A DNA stretch of 64,000 nucleotides from Paenibacillus sp. FSL W8-0426 (GTDB taxonomy: Bacteria; Bacillota; Bacilli; Paenibacillales; Paenibacillaceae), in contig NZ_CP150203.1 of assembly GCF_037969725.1 (NCBI RefSeq), forward strand, positions 4,046,001 to 4,110,000, given 5' to 3'. Each line of letters starts with the position of its first letter. Within the stretch, counting starts at the first letter, position 1. The translations under genes and the position numbers were made by a program. The notes under the pieces were generated by a model that saw only the letters and a program-made list of their open reading frames with translations, had not been told where the DNA came from and made no database searches. Below are positions 26,804 to 35,220 of the stretch, one piece after another.

Positions 26804-28619
26804 GGGTATCCCCCCAATATTTGATCAGAAACCGCTCGAACCGGTCTGCATCCTGCATCGTCATTTGATCCCGCATATCGGACATGCTTTCAGCAGTTAA
26901 AGGCGCAGCCGCAACATAACTTCCGTCCCGATACTCGACCACGTTGCGGAACGAAAACCCTACCCGCTCTTCAACGCTCTCGATCTGCCCGGAACGCGGC
27001 AGGCATTCGGTGATTCGCTCGATGTATCTGCGTCCCTCCGCATCTTTTTTCATGTGCACGTCGAAATTGATCACGCTGACGACCTGCTCTTCGGCAATAT
27101 GTTCATGTTGAAACATCCCTGTTTTGAGCAGTGAATTGCGCAGGGAAAACACAAGATCCCTGAACGTTTTGGCATGGTGAGTGAACAGCGTGAACAGACT
27201 GGCGACTTGAGACATTTGAATCATCCAGGCAGCTACTTCGTCACTCGCTACTTCGCCCAAAATATTCACGGTTCCGTCCGTCTTTTTCTGTAAATCGAGA
27301 CCTTCCTGACCGGAAATTTGCTCGGTTTCGCGAAAGCTCAATATGTTGCGCCGGCTATAAATACGTCTCAGCTGCAGCTCGAAGGCCATCTCTTGCACAC
27401 GCAAGGTATACGATGGATAAATGTGTTTCACCATGGCCATAAGGAGCGTTGTTTTCCCCGAACCCTGAGCTCCGGTCACAGCGGTAATCCGGCTTCCTTT
27501 CATCAAATAACACAACAGCATGATGGGCAGCTCCGCATTTTCGCCAGTGACAAGCTGCTCCAGCGAAGCATTCGGAATATCGAACTTCCGTACGAAAAAG
27601 GCCCACGATTCCGCAAACGGAGGACGAACGACAACAACGCGCGAACCGTCTTTCATCTCGTTCACTTTATATCCGTTCGCCTCGGACAACTGTCCAGGGT
27701 AGTTGTATTTGTAAATGTTCTGGCATACCCTTTTCAGTTCACGGACGCTGCCAAAGGACAGAAACGACAGGTGGATCGATCTCCCCTTGTAAAAAATCCA
27801 AACGCTCTCCGCTGCGCTTAAAGGCTCTTTCGCTTCATCCACAAACGATGTATCCTGTATCAGATCATTCCACGATGCAGGTAACCGACTTCCTTGATCC
27901 TGCGTATCCAATATGCCGCTGACTCCGCCGCTCACGCCATCAATGCGTTGGTCACGAATCTCGTCAACAATCGAAAACCCTTTGTAGTGTTGATAGATTC
28001 GCTGCACGACGATATCTCTTTTTTCATGAAATTCTAGCCTGCGGTATTCGCAATCGAAAACGTAATGGATGTCTTCCTCCGAAATGTAGTAGCTCCCCCC
28101 GTTCTCCCCTTCTGCCTCCATTCGCAATTTCCCAAGATCATACGTTTCGATCAGCCGGGAAAGAGCATCCACCCCGAATTGCTGTTTGTACAAAAAAAAC
28201 ACGATTTCAAAGCGATCCTGAACCGTTAACAGCTCCTGATCTTCAAATGGAATGACTTCATCAATGGTGGTCTTGTTCAATCCAAGAGTCCGCGTGAGCA
28301 GATCGCCGATGAGTCTTTTAACATAAAGTTTGTCGCTCAGGCTGCCGGAGACACAGCCTTTCAGCGCTTTCCGCATCTCGGCACGCTGGTTGATTCTCCG
28401 CTGATACTCCTCTTCATGCAAGCCGGCGTCGGCCAACTGGCTGTGACTTAACTCATGCAGCGAATGTTTTACTTTCTCCGTCAAACCTTCGATGGTTAGC
28501 GATTCGTGATTATGATCTTTCCGTTCTTGTTGTTCACGATCAAGCTTCCTGTATTTCGCCCCAAAAAATAGGATGATTCCAAGCAGCATTACGCCGATTA
28601 ATGTACCATTCACCCCCAT
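26793..28619 (-). CDS. CpaF/TadA-type secretion ATPase
   Basis: A 608-residue ATPase of the T2SS/T4P/T4SS (VirB11-like) superfamily that would drive subunit assembly. The Walker A motif TGAQGSGKTTLL is intact near residue 385. VNILGEVASDEVAAWM fits the Walker B region, and FTHHAKTFRDLV the conserved His-box area. Unusually for the family it begins with a transmembrane segment (TLIGVMLLGIILFFG, about residues 6-20), which would tether the motor. A large N-terminal domain of about 300 residues precedes the core. Start ATG 28619 lies 10 nt after AAAGGGGAG, 5 nt past the upstream gene. Confidence 0.88.
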   Translation of the reverse strand: MGVNGTLIGVMLLGIILFFGAKYRKLDREQQERKDHNHESLTIEGLTEKVKHSLHELSHSQLADAGLHEEEYQRRINQRAEMRKALKGCVSGSLSDKLYVKRLIGDLLTRTLGLNKTTIDEVIPFEDQELLTVQDRFEIVFFLYKQQFGVDALSRLIETYDLGKLRMEAEGENGGSYYISEEDIHYVFDCEYRRLEFHEKRDIVVQRIYQHYKGFSIVDEIRDQRIDGVSGGVSGILDTQDQGSRLPASWNDLIQDTSFVDEAKEPLSAAESVWIFYKGRSIHLSFLSFGSVRELKRVCQNIYKYNYPGQLSEANGYKVNEMKDGSRVVVVRPPFAESWAFFVRKFDIPNASLEQLVTGENAELPIMLLCYLMKGSRITAVTGAQGSGKTTLLMAMVKHIYPSYTLRVQEMAFELQLRRIYSRRNILSFRETEQISGQEGLDLQKKTDGTVNILGEVASDEVAAWMIQMSQVASLFTLFTHHAKTFRDLVFSLRNSLLKTGMFQHEHIAEEQVVSVINFDVHMKKDAEGRRYIERITECLPRSGQIESVEERVGFSFRNVVEYRDGSYVAAAPLTAESMSDMRDQMTMQDADRFERFLIKYWGDTHAV

Positions 28620-28624
28620 GAAGG

Positions 28625-29455
28625 TCAGGCTCCCCTTTCAAGCCTTTTCAAGATCGTGCGCATTCCTGCGCCGTCCATGATCAGGCGAGCGAATTCAGCC
28701 ATATGCTTGCTGAAACTGTCTTTCCCTTTTCCTTCATTGCCACCCCACCCGTGCAATTGCAGAAAGCTCCCCACATCGCGCCGGTTGGCTGCATCAAGGT
28801 ACCCCGTTGTGTACGGGATCGCCGACATCGTCCCCTTATATCGGAAACGACGACGAATGTTCGCTAGCGTTGCTCGGGCATGCGGGTCATACTTGCCAAT
28901 TACCAAATGCATTTTTCGGTCTTTCATACAAAAAGGCATTTCTCCTTCAAAAAACTGTTCAAGCTCCCTCATGTTCTGCGTCAAATGAACGACCACGAAC
29001 TCAGCGCGCTGCAGAAGAAGACTTGCATCTCTCCCTTCCTGACCCGCCTCTACGATGACCAGATCATAGTATTCGTTCGCGGCATTCAGCAGCGAGTTCA
29101 GCGGTTCAGCCTGCCCTTTATGCAATCGCTCCATATTGTTCATGGAACCGGTCAGCAAGTCCAAGCGGTCTTTGATCAGCGGTTTGGCATGATCCTTGAC
29201 GTTATGTTTGGTCAATGCGCCGCTGGCATGCAGCCGCTCGATGGCATCCCATCCCCCTTCGTCAAAACGGTGAAGCGAGTCTGCTTCATACTCTTGAATC
29301 GGAGGAAGCAACGCCTCCACTCCGCTGCCCGCCTGTCCTGAATTCACCAGTAAAATTCTTACTCTGTACTGCAAACCCATAGCATACGCGCCAATCAATG
29401 AGCTGGAGGTGCAGCCGCTTCCGGCAAACGGACTCCAAAACGCTACCGTACTCAT
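28625..29455 (-). CDS. MinD/CpaE-like protein with degenerate P-loop
   Basis: A 276-residue ParA/MinD-fold protein. The N-terminus MSTVAFWSPFAGSGCTSSSL aligns with the start of CpaE/MinD proteins (SPKGGVGKTT-type), but the P-loop lysine is replaced by Cys. The later segments YYDLVIVEAGQEG and FVVVHLTQN fit the Walker B and following strands. It may bind nucleotide poorly or not at all. In Tad systems CpaE/TadZ proteins position the machine at the pole. It shares 4 nt with the preceding gene. Confidence 0.8.
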   Translation of the reverse strand: MSTVAFWSPFAGSGCTSSSLIGAYAMGLQYRVRILLVNSGQAGSGVEALLPPIQEYEADSLHRFDEGGWDAIERLHASGALTKHNVKDHAKPLIKDRLDLLTGSMNNMERLHKGQAEPLNSLLNAANEYYDLVIVEAGQEGRDASLLLQRAEFVVVHLTQNMRELEQFFEGEMPFCMKDRKMHLVIGKYDPHARATLANIRRRFRYKGTMSAIPYTTGYLDAANRRDVGSFLQLHGWGGNEGKGKDSFSKHMAEFARLIMDGAGMRTILKRLERGA

Positions 29456-30165
29456 GCCCTCATCCTTTCTGCTTCTTTCATCGCCTTGCGGCTCTGAACC
29501 GGTTCCCAGCCTGTCAGCTGCTCGATCAGGCGGCGAAGCGATTTTTTGTAGTTTCGAGAAAGTGGGCCCAGCCGTATTCGGCGATGATGCTCATTTTCCA
29601 ATTTGACTGCCGCAATCAGTTCATCCCAGGGCAGCACCAGAGATTCTGCAGTCCACTCAAACGGGCCTCTATCAAGATATGTCCATAAATATTGAACATC
29701 CAGTTTGCAATCCACCGCATTGATCAAAATCCGTTGAAACGAAAGATTGCCCGGCAAGTCCTGTTCCTCCAGCAAATGCTCCAGCCAGCCCTTGCTACGC
29801 TCGAGATTATAACGCTCGTAATCGCAGACCCAGAGACGGATCTCGGCTTGCAGCCATAAATCTCTGGAAGCGAAATGGGAGCTTTCCACGTCATAAACGA
29901 TGTAATCATAAGCGTCAATCCCTTCGCCGCTTGCTTCGAGATGGCCCTCAACCGCTGCGGACGTAACGAATTGGCAAGCGACGTCGAATCCTTCAAACTC
30001 AGTAATGCGAAGCGAGTGATTGCCTTCACCCACGCTATACATGTATTTCTGTTGAAGCGTACCATCTACAAGCAAAACCCTTTTACCGGACGCCGCCAAA
30101 ATTTTGCACAAGTACAACATCAGATCCGTTTTCTCGCACAATCCCGCAAAAATCCATGCATGCAA
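29452..30165 (-). CDS. Second MinD/CpaE-like protein, strongly degenerate
   Basis: A 237-residue protein with the outline of a ParA/MinD fold. MHAWIFAGLCEKTDLMLYLC takes the P-loop position but has lost the glycines. GKRVLLVDGTLQQKY and DYIVYDVESS resemble the strand-2 and Walker B segments. Enzymatic ATPase activity looks unlikely. ATG 30165 follows AGGAGGGG by about 11 nt. The stop overlaps the next MinD-like gene by 4 nt, so the two proteins are probably made in equal amounts and may pair. Confidence 0.7.
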   Translation of the reverse strand: MHAWIFAGLCEKTDLMLYLCKILAASGKRVLLVDGTLQQKYMYSVGEGNHSLRITEFEGFDVACQFVTSAAVEGHLEASGEGIDAYDYIVYDVESSHFASRDLWLQAEIRLWVCDYERYNLERSKGWLEHLLEEQDLPGNLSFQRILINAVDCKLDVQYLWTYLDRGPFEWTAESLVLPWDELIAAVKLENEHHRRIRLGPLSRNYKKSLRRLIEQLTGWEPVQSRKAMKEAERMRA

Positions 30166-30236
30166 TTGAACCCCTCCTAAACAATCGCGTTGTTATAAGA
30201 ATCATTAATAGAATACATCGCTTGTTTTTCTGTGTC

Positions 30237-31232
30237 TCATTGCCCGCCAGTCAGCACCCGTTGTTGTTGTTCCTCAGCACTGCCGCTGTCCGCCGGTTGG
30301 TCAAACACGCTTCCTGGATCAACGTTCGCGGACTGATCCGTTCGTTCGCCAGCGCCTGGACGGTTATTGTACGAAACAGAGGATTGCGCCACATCCTGTT
30401 CAACGCTCCGCGAAGGCGCGGCAGCAGAGATTGCAAGCGAGCTTTCCAATGAGCTGCGCACTTGGCGCACCAGTTCCTGCTCGGCCCGCCTGACGATATT
30501 CGGATCGCTCTCCAGCAATTTCAACACCTCCTGATTCGCTGGATACGTCGGTATGGCCGCAGTTTGAAACTGGGGTTCCACATAGGTAAGGGCGTAGATT
30601 GAAGCTTTATGTAAGTAGGCATCCACGATCGCACTGGATAGCGACAAGATCTCTTCTTCCGTCATCGTAATCCATAATGTAGAGGCATTGAGGCGCTCCA
30701 CCTTCTTTTTCGACAATAGAATGTAGTCCTGGCCTGTCGGAAACTGGATCCGAACATCAATGATATCACCCTGGGCCAACGACGAAGGCAGCAGAACAAC
30801 TTGAAGCTCCCGGTTCCTTAAATCCGGAGGAGCAGGCGTATCTTCGTAAACCATTTCCGTCGTAATGGCTGTTCCTTTTTTAAGCTCGATCTTGGCTCGC
30901 TGATCTTCGGGTTGTTTGCTGCTGGACCACAAATTGCGCGGTGCCTGTGCGTCGGGAACGGCAAAAAGCTTAATGTCTTCCGCGAGAATCGGCTCCCCCG
31001 CTTCAATATCCCGCACGGTCACCCATGCCTGCGCCCCCGACTCCCATTGCTGGAGAAGCTCGGCTTCTTTTTGCTCGAAGGCTGCTGTAAACTTCGCTTC
31101 GATCTCCGCTTTGGTGTCGTTTAGCGTAATGAGGCTGTAAATCACGTATCCCCCAAACAGCAGGCCTGCTGCACCCGCACCAATCAAGCCAGCATAAATC
31201 CGTTGTCGGCTTTGCTTTCGTAATTTGGACAA
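30237..31232 (-). CDS. CpaB/RcpC-like SAF-domain protein
   Basis: A 331-residue protein with an N-terminal transmembrane segment (about residues 12-34, YAGLIGAGAAGLLFGGYVIY), a coiled stretch (TKAEIEAKFTAAFEQKEAEL), then a SAF domain of the CpaB/FlgA type (WVTVRDIEAGEPILAEDIKL, KKGTAITTEMVYED). The C-terminal about 60 residues are polar and likely disordered. In Tad systems CpaB is an assembly protein outside the cytoplasmic membrane. The start is TTG 31232, 8 nt after AGGAG. Second gene of the operon. Confidence 0.85.
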   Translation of the reverse strand: MSKLRKQSRQRIYAGLIGAGAAGLLFGGYVIYSLITLNDTKAEIEAKFTAAFEQKEAELLQQWESGAQAWVTVRDIEAGEPILAEDIKLFAVPDAQAPRNLWSSSKQPEDQRAKIELKKGTAITTEMVYEDTPAPPDLRNRELQVVLLPSSLAQGDIIDVRIQFPTGQDYILLSKKKVERLNASTLWITMTEEEILSLSSAIVDAYLHKASIYALTYVEPQFQTAAIPTYPANQEVLKLLESDPNIVRRAEQELVRQVRSSLESSLAISAAAPSRSVEQDVAQSSVSYNNRPGAGERTDQSANVDPGSVFDQPADSGSAEEQQQRVLTGGQ

Positions 31233-31350
31233 AAAAGGCTCTCCTTTCCCTTAATTGCATGTTCTGCTTTGGAATTGATCGTCATTTCTTGATGATCTCA
31301 GCTTGCTTCACCACACTTCATCCTGTAAGCCTTACCATCATATACACGGC

Positions 31351-32820
31351 TCATTTCTTTCTGGTAAACCACGAACGCTTCGCCGGCGTATGCCCTGTCA
31401 GATGATGCAATAATTGCCCAAGCACCTTATCCATGTGCGGATCCTTGTCAAAAGGATCTGTTTGCAACGGAAGGCTGTATACGCGTTCCGTATCCAGTGA
31501 TTTGCGAATTCGCTGCACTGCATCCGAAGCGGCCAATGGCAGGCAATAGGTCCACTTGTCCCGCGGGAAACGATGATGCGAGCGAATCAAAGCTCCAATC
31601 TCGGCTTGCCTCCACTCCGCGCCTGAACCTACAACGATGGGCAGGTCGGCTCTTAGAAATTCCTCCAGCCGCTGCTGATCCTGACCACTGCCCAAATCCA
31701 TGACGATAAACTGGTAGCTGCCCCCAAGCAAAGACAAAATATCTGCCCTTCCGGATTGCTTCCAGTAGTGGACACCGTTGACCACAAAATTCCGGCCTGC
31801 AGCAGGCGGCTTGCCGCCATGGGCAATTTGCTGGATACGGCTAAACGACTGCGAACGCGGAGACATTTCAATAATGGCTACCTTGCCGTTGTTCCGCTCC
31901 AAATAATGGCTTATCGCTATGGATGTATGCGTTACGCCTACACCGGCGGCCGTTCCCATCAGAGCGATGACACGGGTACCGCCATTCATCGTTACCGATA
32001 CATTTCCTGAAAGCGGAGTACTCCCGGGTCTTCGCAAAATTTCTGCACGCACTTCGCCGGCCGATTGAAAGCGTTCCTGGGGTTCCTGGCGCAGCAACCT
32101 TCGCACAACAGGAATGTACATGCGCGGAACGTCGCCTCGTACACAAGCCTCTACCCCATGAATCCACTCCGTATAAGCACCGCATGTCAAGAGATACAGC
32201 ATTAGTGCTCCAAGTCCGTATAGGTCTGAACGGGCATCCGTTTGTCCCGATCCGTATTGTTCCGGAGCGGCAAACCCGGCAGTTCCCAGCTTGATCGTAT
32301 CCTGATTTTGAAGCGTCTTATAGCTTCGAGCAATGCCGAAATCAATCAACCTCACTTCCTGCTCCGGCGTGATCATGATGTTGGACGGCTTCATATCCCG
32401 GTAAATAATGGGCGGATCGAGATGATGCAAATATTCCAACACATCGAGCAACTGAAGCACAAATTCGGTCACTTGCTCCATCGGGATTTTACCGCCGCAT
32501 TGTTTGAAATATTCAGCCAGCGTCATGCCTTCGATTCGCTCCATGACCAGGTAAGCATACCCTTGTTCATCCGGGGCAAAGAAGTCGACAATCTGCGGAA
32601 GCCTCGGATGTCGAAGGGAAATGAGCAGGGCCGCCTCCGTGTCCATGGTGCTCTCATATGGCAGGCTCATCACGCTTTCCTTAACGGCCCACGTTTTGCC
32701 GGGAAGCTTCAAATCCTCGGCTTCGTACACACGGCTCATGCCGCCTGTGCCTAGAACCGAAACGATGCGGTATCTGTCGCCAAGCAGTCTTCCTGGCACC
32801 AATCCGGCCGAATGTTTCAC
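31351..32820 (-). CDS. Ser/Thr protein kinase fused to MinD/CpaE-like domain
   Basis: A 489-residue cytoplasmic protein and first gene of the Tad-like operon. Residues about 15-270 form a Hanks-type kinase with every key motif: glycine loop GTGGMSRVY (24-32), catalytic Lys47 (WAVKE), YRDMKPSN with Asp142, metal Asp160 in IDFGIAR, and GTAGFAAPEQY. From about residue 295 a ParA/MinD-like domain follows (RVIALMGTAAGVGVTHTSIA, then YQFIVMDLGSGQD). Its P-loop Lys is replaced by Val. There is no transmembrane segment or PASTA repeat, unlike PknB/PrkC. GTG 32820 lies 8 nt after AAAGGAGG. The fusion suggests kinase control of the machine's positioning or assembly. Confidence 0.9.
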   Translation of the reverse strand: MKHSAGLVPGRLLGDRYRIVSVLGTGGMSRVYEAEDLKLPGKTWAVKESVMSLPYESTMDTEAALLISLRHPRLPQIVDFFAPDEQGYAYLVMERIEGMTLAEYFKQCGGKIPMEQVTEFVLQLLDVLEYLHHLDPPIIYRDMKPSNIMITPEQEVRLIDFGIARSYKTLQNQDTIKLGTAGFAAPEQYGSGQTDARSDLYGLGALMLYLLTCGAYTEWIHGVEACVRGDVPRMYIPVVRRLLRQEPQERFQSAGEVRAEILRRPGSTPLSGNVSVTMNGGTRVIALMGTAAGVGVTHTSIAISHYLERNNGKVAIIEMSPRSQSFSRIQQIAHGGKPPAAGRNFVVNGVHYWKQSGRADILSLLGGSYQFIVMDLGSGQDQQRLEEFLRADLPIVVGSGAEWRQAEIGALIRSHHRFPRDKWTYCLPLAASDAVQRIRKSLDTERVYSLPLQTDPFDKDPHMDKVLGQLLHHLTGHTPAKRSWFTRKK

Positions 32821-32848
32821 TGTCAATCCCTCCTTTCTCGCACGACAA

Positions 32849-32917
32849 AAAGGGAAAGCACTCCAAAGCCGCACTACCGAAACATCGGTAGCTCTGACTC
32901 TGGGATGCTTTCCCTTT
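32849..32917 (-). promoter_or_regulatory. Long terminator-like hairpin in the leader of the Tad-like operon
   Basis: A 12-bp perfect base stem AAAGGGAAAGCA/TGCTTTCCCTTT (32849-32860 with 32906-32917), an internal 6-bp stem and a 7-bp CTACCGA/TCGGTAG tip with a 4-nt loop, followed by U residues on the minus strand. It begins about 19 nt after the predicted transcription start and ends about 26 nt before the kinase start, leaving no room for a promoter downstream. It therefore looks like an attenuator or riboregulator rather than just the terminator of the gene at 33065. No known riboswitch consensus was recognised. Confidence 0.65.
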
Positions 32918-32942
32918 AAACGTCATGGTTAATATTGGTATC

Positions 32943-32972
32943 ATTATAGTACAGGCCGGTGTTGGTTGTAAA
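32943..32972 (-). promoter_or_regulatory. Promoter of the Tad-like operon
   Basis: TTTACA (32967-32972) and a perfect TATAAT (32943-32948) with an 18-nt spacer on the minus strand. The predicted start of transcription is near 32936, just before the leader hairpin. Confidence 0.75.
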
Positions 32973-33064
32973 GTACAAAATCCGTTTCAGATCATGTCAT
33001 ACACAGTACGCCCGATTTTTCCATCCATTGCTGGTAAAGCAATCTGTTTCAGGAAGCGAGTCTG

Positions 33065-34120
33065 TTAATATTTAATCATGTAAAGCGTGATCTCTTCACG
33101 ATTATGGAACAACTGCTTTGAGCGTTGAATTTGCAAGCGAGAGCGTTCAAAGGTGTCGATGACTTCCTTGATGAGGGCCAGCGGCTTTTTGTGAAGCAGC
33201 TTGACCGTAACGATCGCGGTCCCCCCGGACTGAAGGCTGTACATCAGATCGGAAACAAGCCTGCTCATCAGCTTCGGACTCCAGCTCATATCACATACCA
33301 GCAGATCGAATTCGCCTTCCTTAAACTTCACGTCACCCGCATTTTTTTTCAAAAACGTAAGCTTGGGCGATTGCAGCAGACCCGCATCCATCTTGGCCGG
33401 ATCCACAGCGGTAACCTCAAGGCCGCGTTCCAACAGAAACGATGTCCAACCTCCTGGCGCGGCTCCGATGTCCAGCGCTTTGCGAAAAGATCTGAAGTCG
33501 ATGCCAAAGGTCTGCTCCGCTTCCAACAGTTTGAATTTGGCCCGCGAAATCTGACCCTCTTCCTTCTGAAAACGGATGGCTCCTCCATTCCAGTCCGACA
33601 AATTTTGTTCCGGTTTCGAAATTCCCGCGTACAAGGTTTCCTCAGCAGCGAAAACGGATACGATGTAATCTGCTTCGCGAACAACCCATTCGCAGCCCAG
33701 ATCCTCCAATTTGTCGGTGAGGTATTGCTTCAGCGACGCAGCGTTTTCGTGCCAGAACGCACCTTCGGTTTTGCGCACCTGCAACGCCACGCGTAAGCCG
33801 CCCAGCTCTTGATGATTCGTTATAAAAGCAAGCAAGCGTTCCAGCGCTTGTTCGGAATCGGCTGCATTTTCCTGAAATTGCACCGGTTGAATATGACGCA
33901 GAAACGTCGGATCCTCCGCCTGCAGCATACTGGCAACTTGTTCTTCCGCAACAGGCAAGCCGGCAAGCAACACCTCGCCGGGCACAAGCACCGTGCTCTT
34001 GACCGCTCCGAACGTTCGGCGCAATTCTTCCTGCGCGTAGGGCGCAAAGCCATGATTGGCCGTGCAAATAAAACGGGAGAAGTTGCCTTCCTCCCAAGGT
34101 GACTGTGACTGTGTACTCAA
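33065..34120 (-). CDS. FtsJ/RlmM-like SAM-dependent RNA methyltransferase
   Basis: A 351-residue protein. The N-terminal about 150 residues resemble a THUMP/RNA-binding region. The C-terminal Rossmann methyltransferase has SAM motif ALDIGAAPGGWTSFLLERG near residue 215 and the K-D-K-E arrangement typical of 2'-O-ribose methylases: SRAKFKLLEA, LLVCDMSWSP, AIVTVKLLHK and EEITLYM. RlmM, which methylates C2498 of 23S rRNA, is the closest family known, but the target here is unproven. It lies 6 nt after the ABC ATPase gene and is last in a seven-gene operon. Confidence 0.85.
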   Translation of the reverse strand: MSTQSQSPWEEGNFSRFICTANHGFAPYAQEELRRTFGAVKSTVLVPGEVLLAGLPVAEEQVASMLQAEDPTFLRHIQPVQFQENAADSEQALERLLAFITNHQELGGLRVALQVRKTEGAFWHENAASLKQYLTDKLEDLGCEWVVREADYIVSVFAAEETLYAGISKPEQNLSDWNGGAIRFQKEEGQISRAKFKLLEAEQTFGIDFRSFRKALDIGAAPGGWTSFLLERGLEVTAVDPAKMDAGLLQSPKLTFLKKNAGDVKFKEGEFDLLVCDMSWSPKLMSRLVSDLMYSLQSGGTAIVTVKLLHKKPLALIKEVIDTFERSRLQIQRSKQLFHNREEITLYMIKY

Positions 34121-34126
34121 AATGTG

Positions 34127-34906
34127 TTACCCTCCAGAACGTACGCGAATCCAAGGCCGTCCTTCCACCCATTGGATGTCGACCGGAATGTCGTACGTAA
34201 GCTTAATGGTTTCTTGCGTCAAAACATCATGTTTCGGACCTGCCGCGGCAATGCGGCCATCGCGAACAAGAGCGACATGCGTAAATAAAGGCATGATTTC
34301 CTCAATATGATGCGTGACATAAATAACGGTCATGTCCCGCTGGCGCAGCCGGTCGATTTCGGCCAGCATTTTTTCGCGTTCATACAGATCAAGCCCCGCA
34401 CAGGGCTCGTCCATGATCAGCAGTTTGGGATCGGCCATGAGCGAACGCGCCAGCATCACCTTTTTCCGTTCCCCCTGGGACAATGTACCGAGCGGTTGAT
34501 CGGCGAGTTTGCCAAAGTCCATTTCTTCTAACAGCTGCCGCGCTTTGTTTTGAACCTCGTCCGGAATCGCCTGATAAAAACGCAGAAATGCGTAGGCCCC
34601 GGTAGCCACAACTTCCCAGACAGGATCTCGCAAAGTCAGCTTTTCGATCAGCGTCTGGCTGATGTAGCCGATCTGCTTGCGCACTTCCCGCACATCGCAT
34701 TGCCCGTACCGGTTGCCCAATACGTCGATGCGTCCCTGGCTTGGGAACATGTACCCCGTCATCAGCTCCAGCAGCGTTGTTTTCCCGGAACCGTTGCGTC
34801 CCAGGATCACCCAATGCTCGCCTTCCTGAACATGCAGCTGCACATGGTCCAAAATTTGACGTTCCTCTCTCCGGAGGGAAACGTCTTGCATCTGAATGAT
34901 ACTCAT
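34127..34906 (-). CDS. ABC transporter ATP-binding protein (YlmA-like)
   Basis: A 259-residue single ABC domain: Walker A LGRNGSGKTTLLELM near residue 37, signature LSQGERKKVMLARSLM near residue 140, Walker B LLIMDEPCAGLD, and switch His in VIYVTHHIEEI. No permease gene accompanies it; neighbours encode thioredoxin and an RNA methyltransferase. It may be a soluble ABC protein or use a permease encoded elsewhere. It overlaps the thioredoxin gene by 4 nt. Confidence 0.88.
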   Translation of the reverse strand: MSIIQMQDVSLRREERQILDHVQLHVQEGEHWVILGRNGSGKTTLLELMTGYMFPSQGRIDVLGNRYGQCDVREVRKQIGYISQTLIEKLTLRDPVWEVVATGAYAFLRFYQAIPDEVQNKARQLLEEMDFGKLADQPLGTLSQGERKKVMLARSLMADPKLLIMDEPCAGLDLYEREKMLAEIDRLRQRDMTVIYVTHHIEEIMPLFTHVALVRDGRIAAAGPKHDVLTQETIKLTYDIPVDIQWVEGRPWIRVRSGG

Positions 34907-35220
34907 CCCAGCACCACCTTTCGAATTTCGCCGAGAAGATGTTGGGTTGAATTCATTCGATAAACCATTGTTGGCCTTTCTTGCTCACCGTCAAACAGCA
35001 TAAGTGCCGGCACGCTGGATATTTGATACTTCTGCACCAACTCGGGAATATCGTTGATATTCATCTCGACCAACACATCCTCCGGCAGCAAATGCTCGGC
35101 AACCTCCAGCATGCGCCGGGCAGCGGCACACGTGCCGCATAGCGGAGTATGGATGAAGACTGCTTGTGGCAATCCTTCCCATACGTTGCGCAAAAGCATT
35201 TTTTGCGTGATCGGCTTCAT
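34903..35220 (-). CDS. Thioredoxin-family protein
   Basis: A 105-residue thioredoxin fold. The redox pair is CGTC at residues 28-31, where classical thioredoxin has CGPC, and the cis-proline is in SSVPALMLF near residue 72. There is no signal peptide, so it works in the cytoplasm. It overlaps genes on both sides by 4 nt, so its synthesis is tied to the receiver-like protein and the ABC ATPase. Reduction partners are unknown. Confidence 0.88.
   Translation of the reverse strand: MKPITQKMLLRNVWEGLPQAVFIHTPLCGTCAAARRMLEVAEHLLPEDVLVEMNINDIPELVQKYQISSVPALMLFDGEQERPTMVYRMNSTQHLLGEIRKVVLG

Noticed and set aside
32849..32917. Known riboswitch (c-di-GMP, c-di-AMP, PyrR-type leader)
   Set aside because: None of the conserved loops of these classes is present; only a long hairpin with U-tract can be supported.
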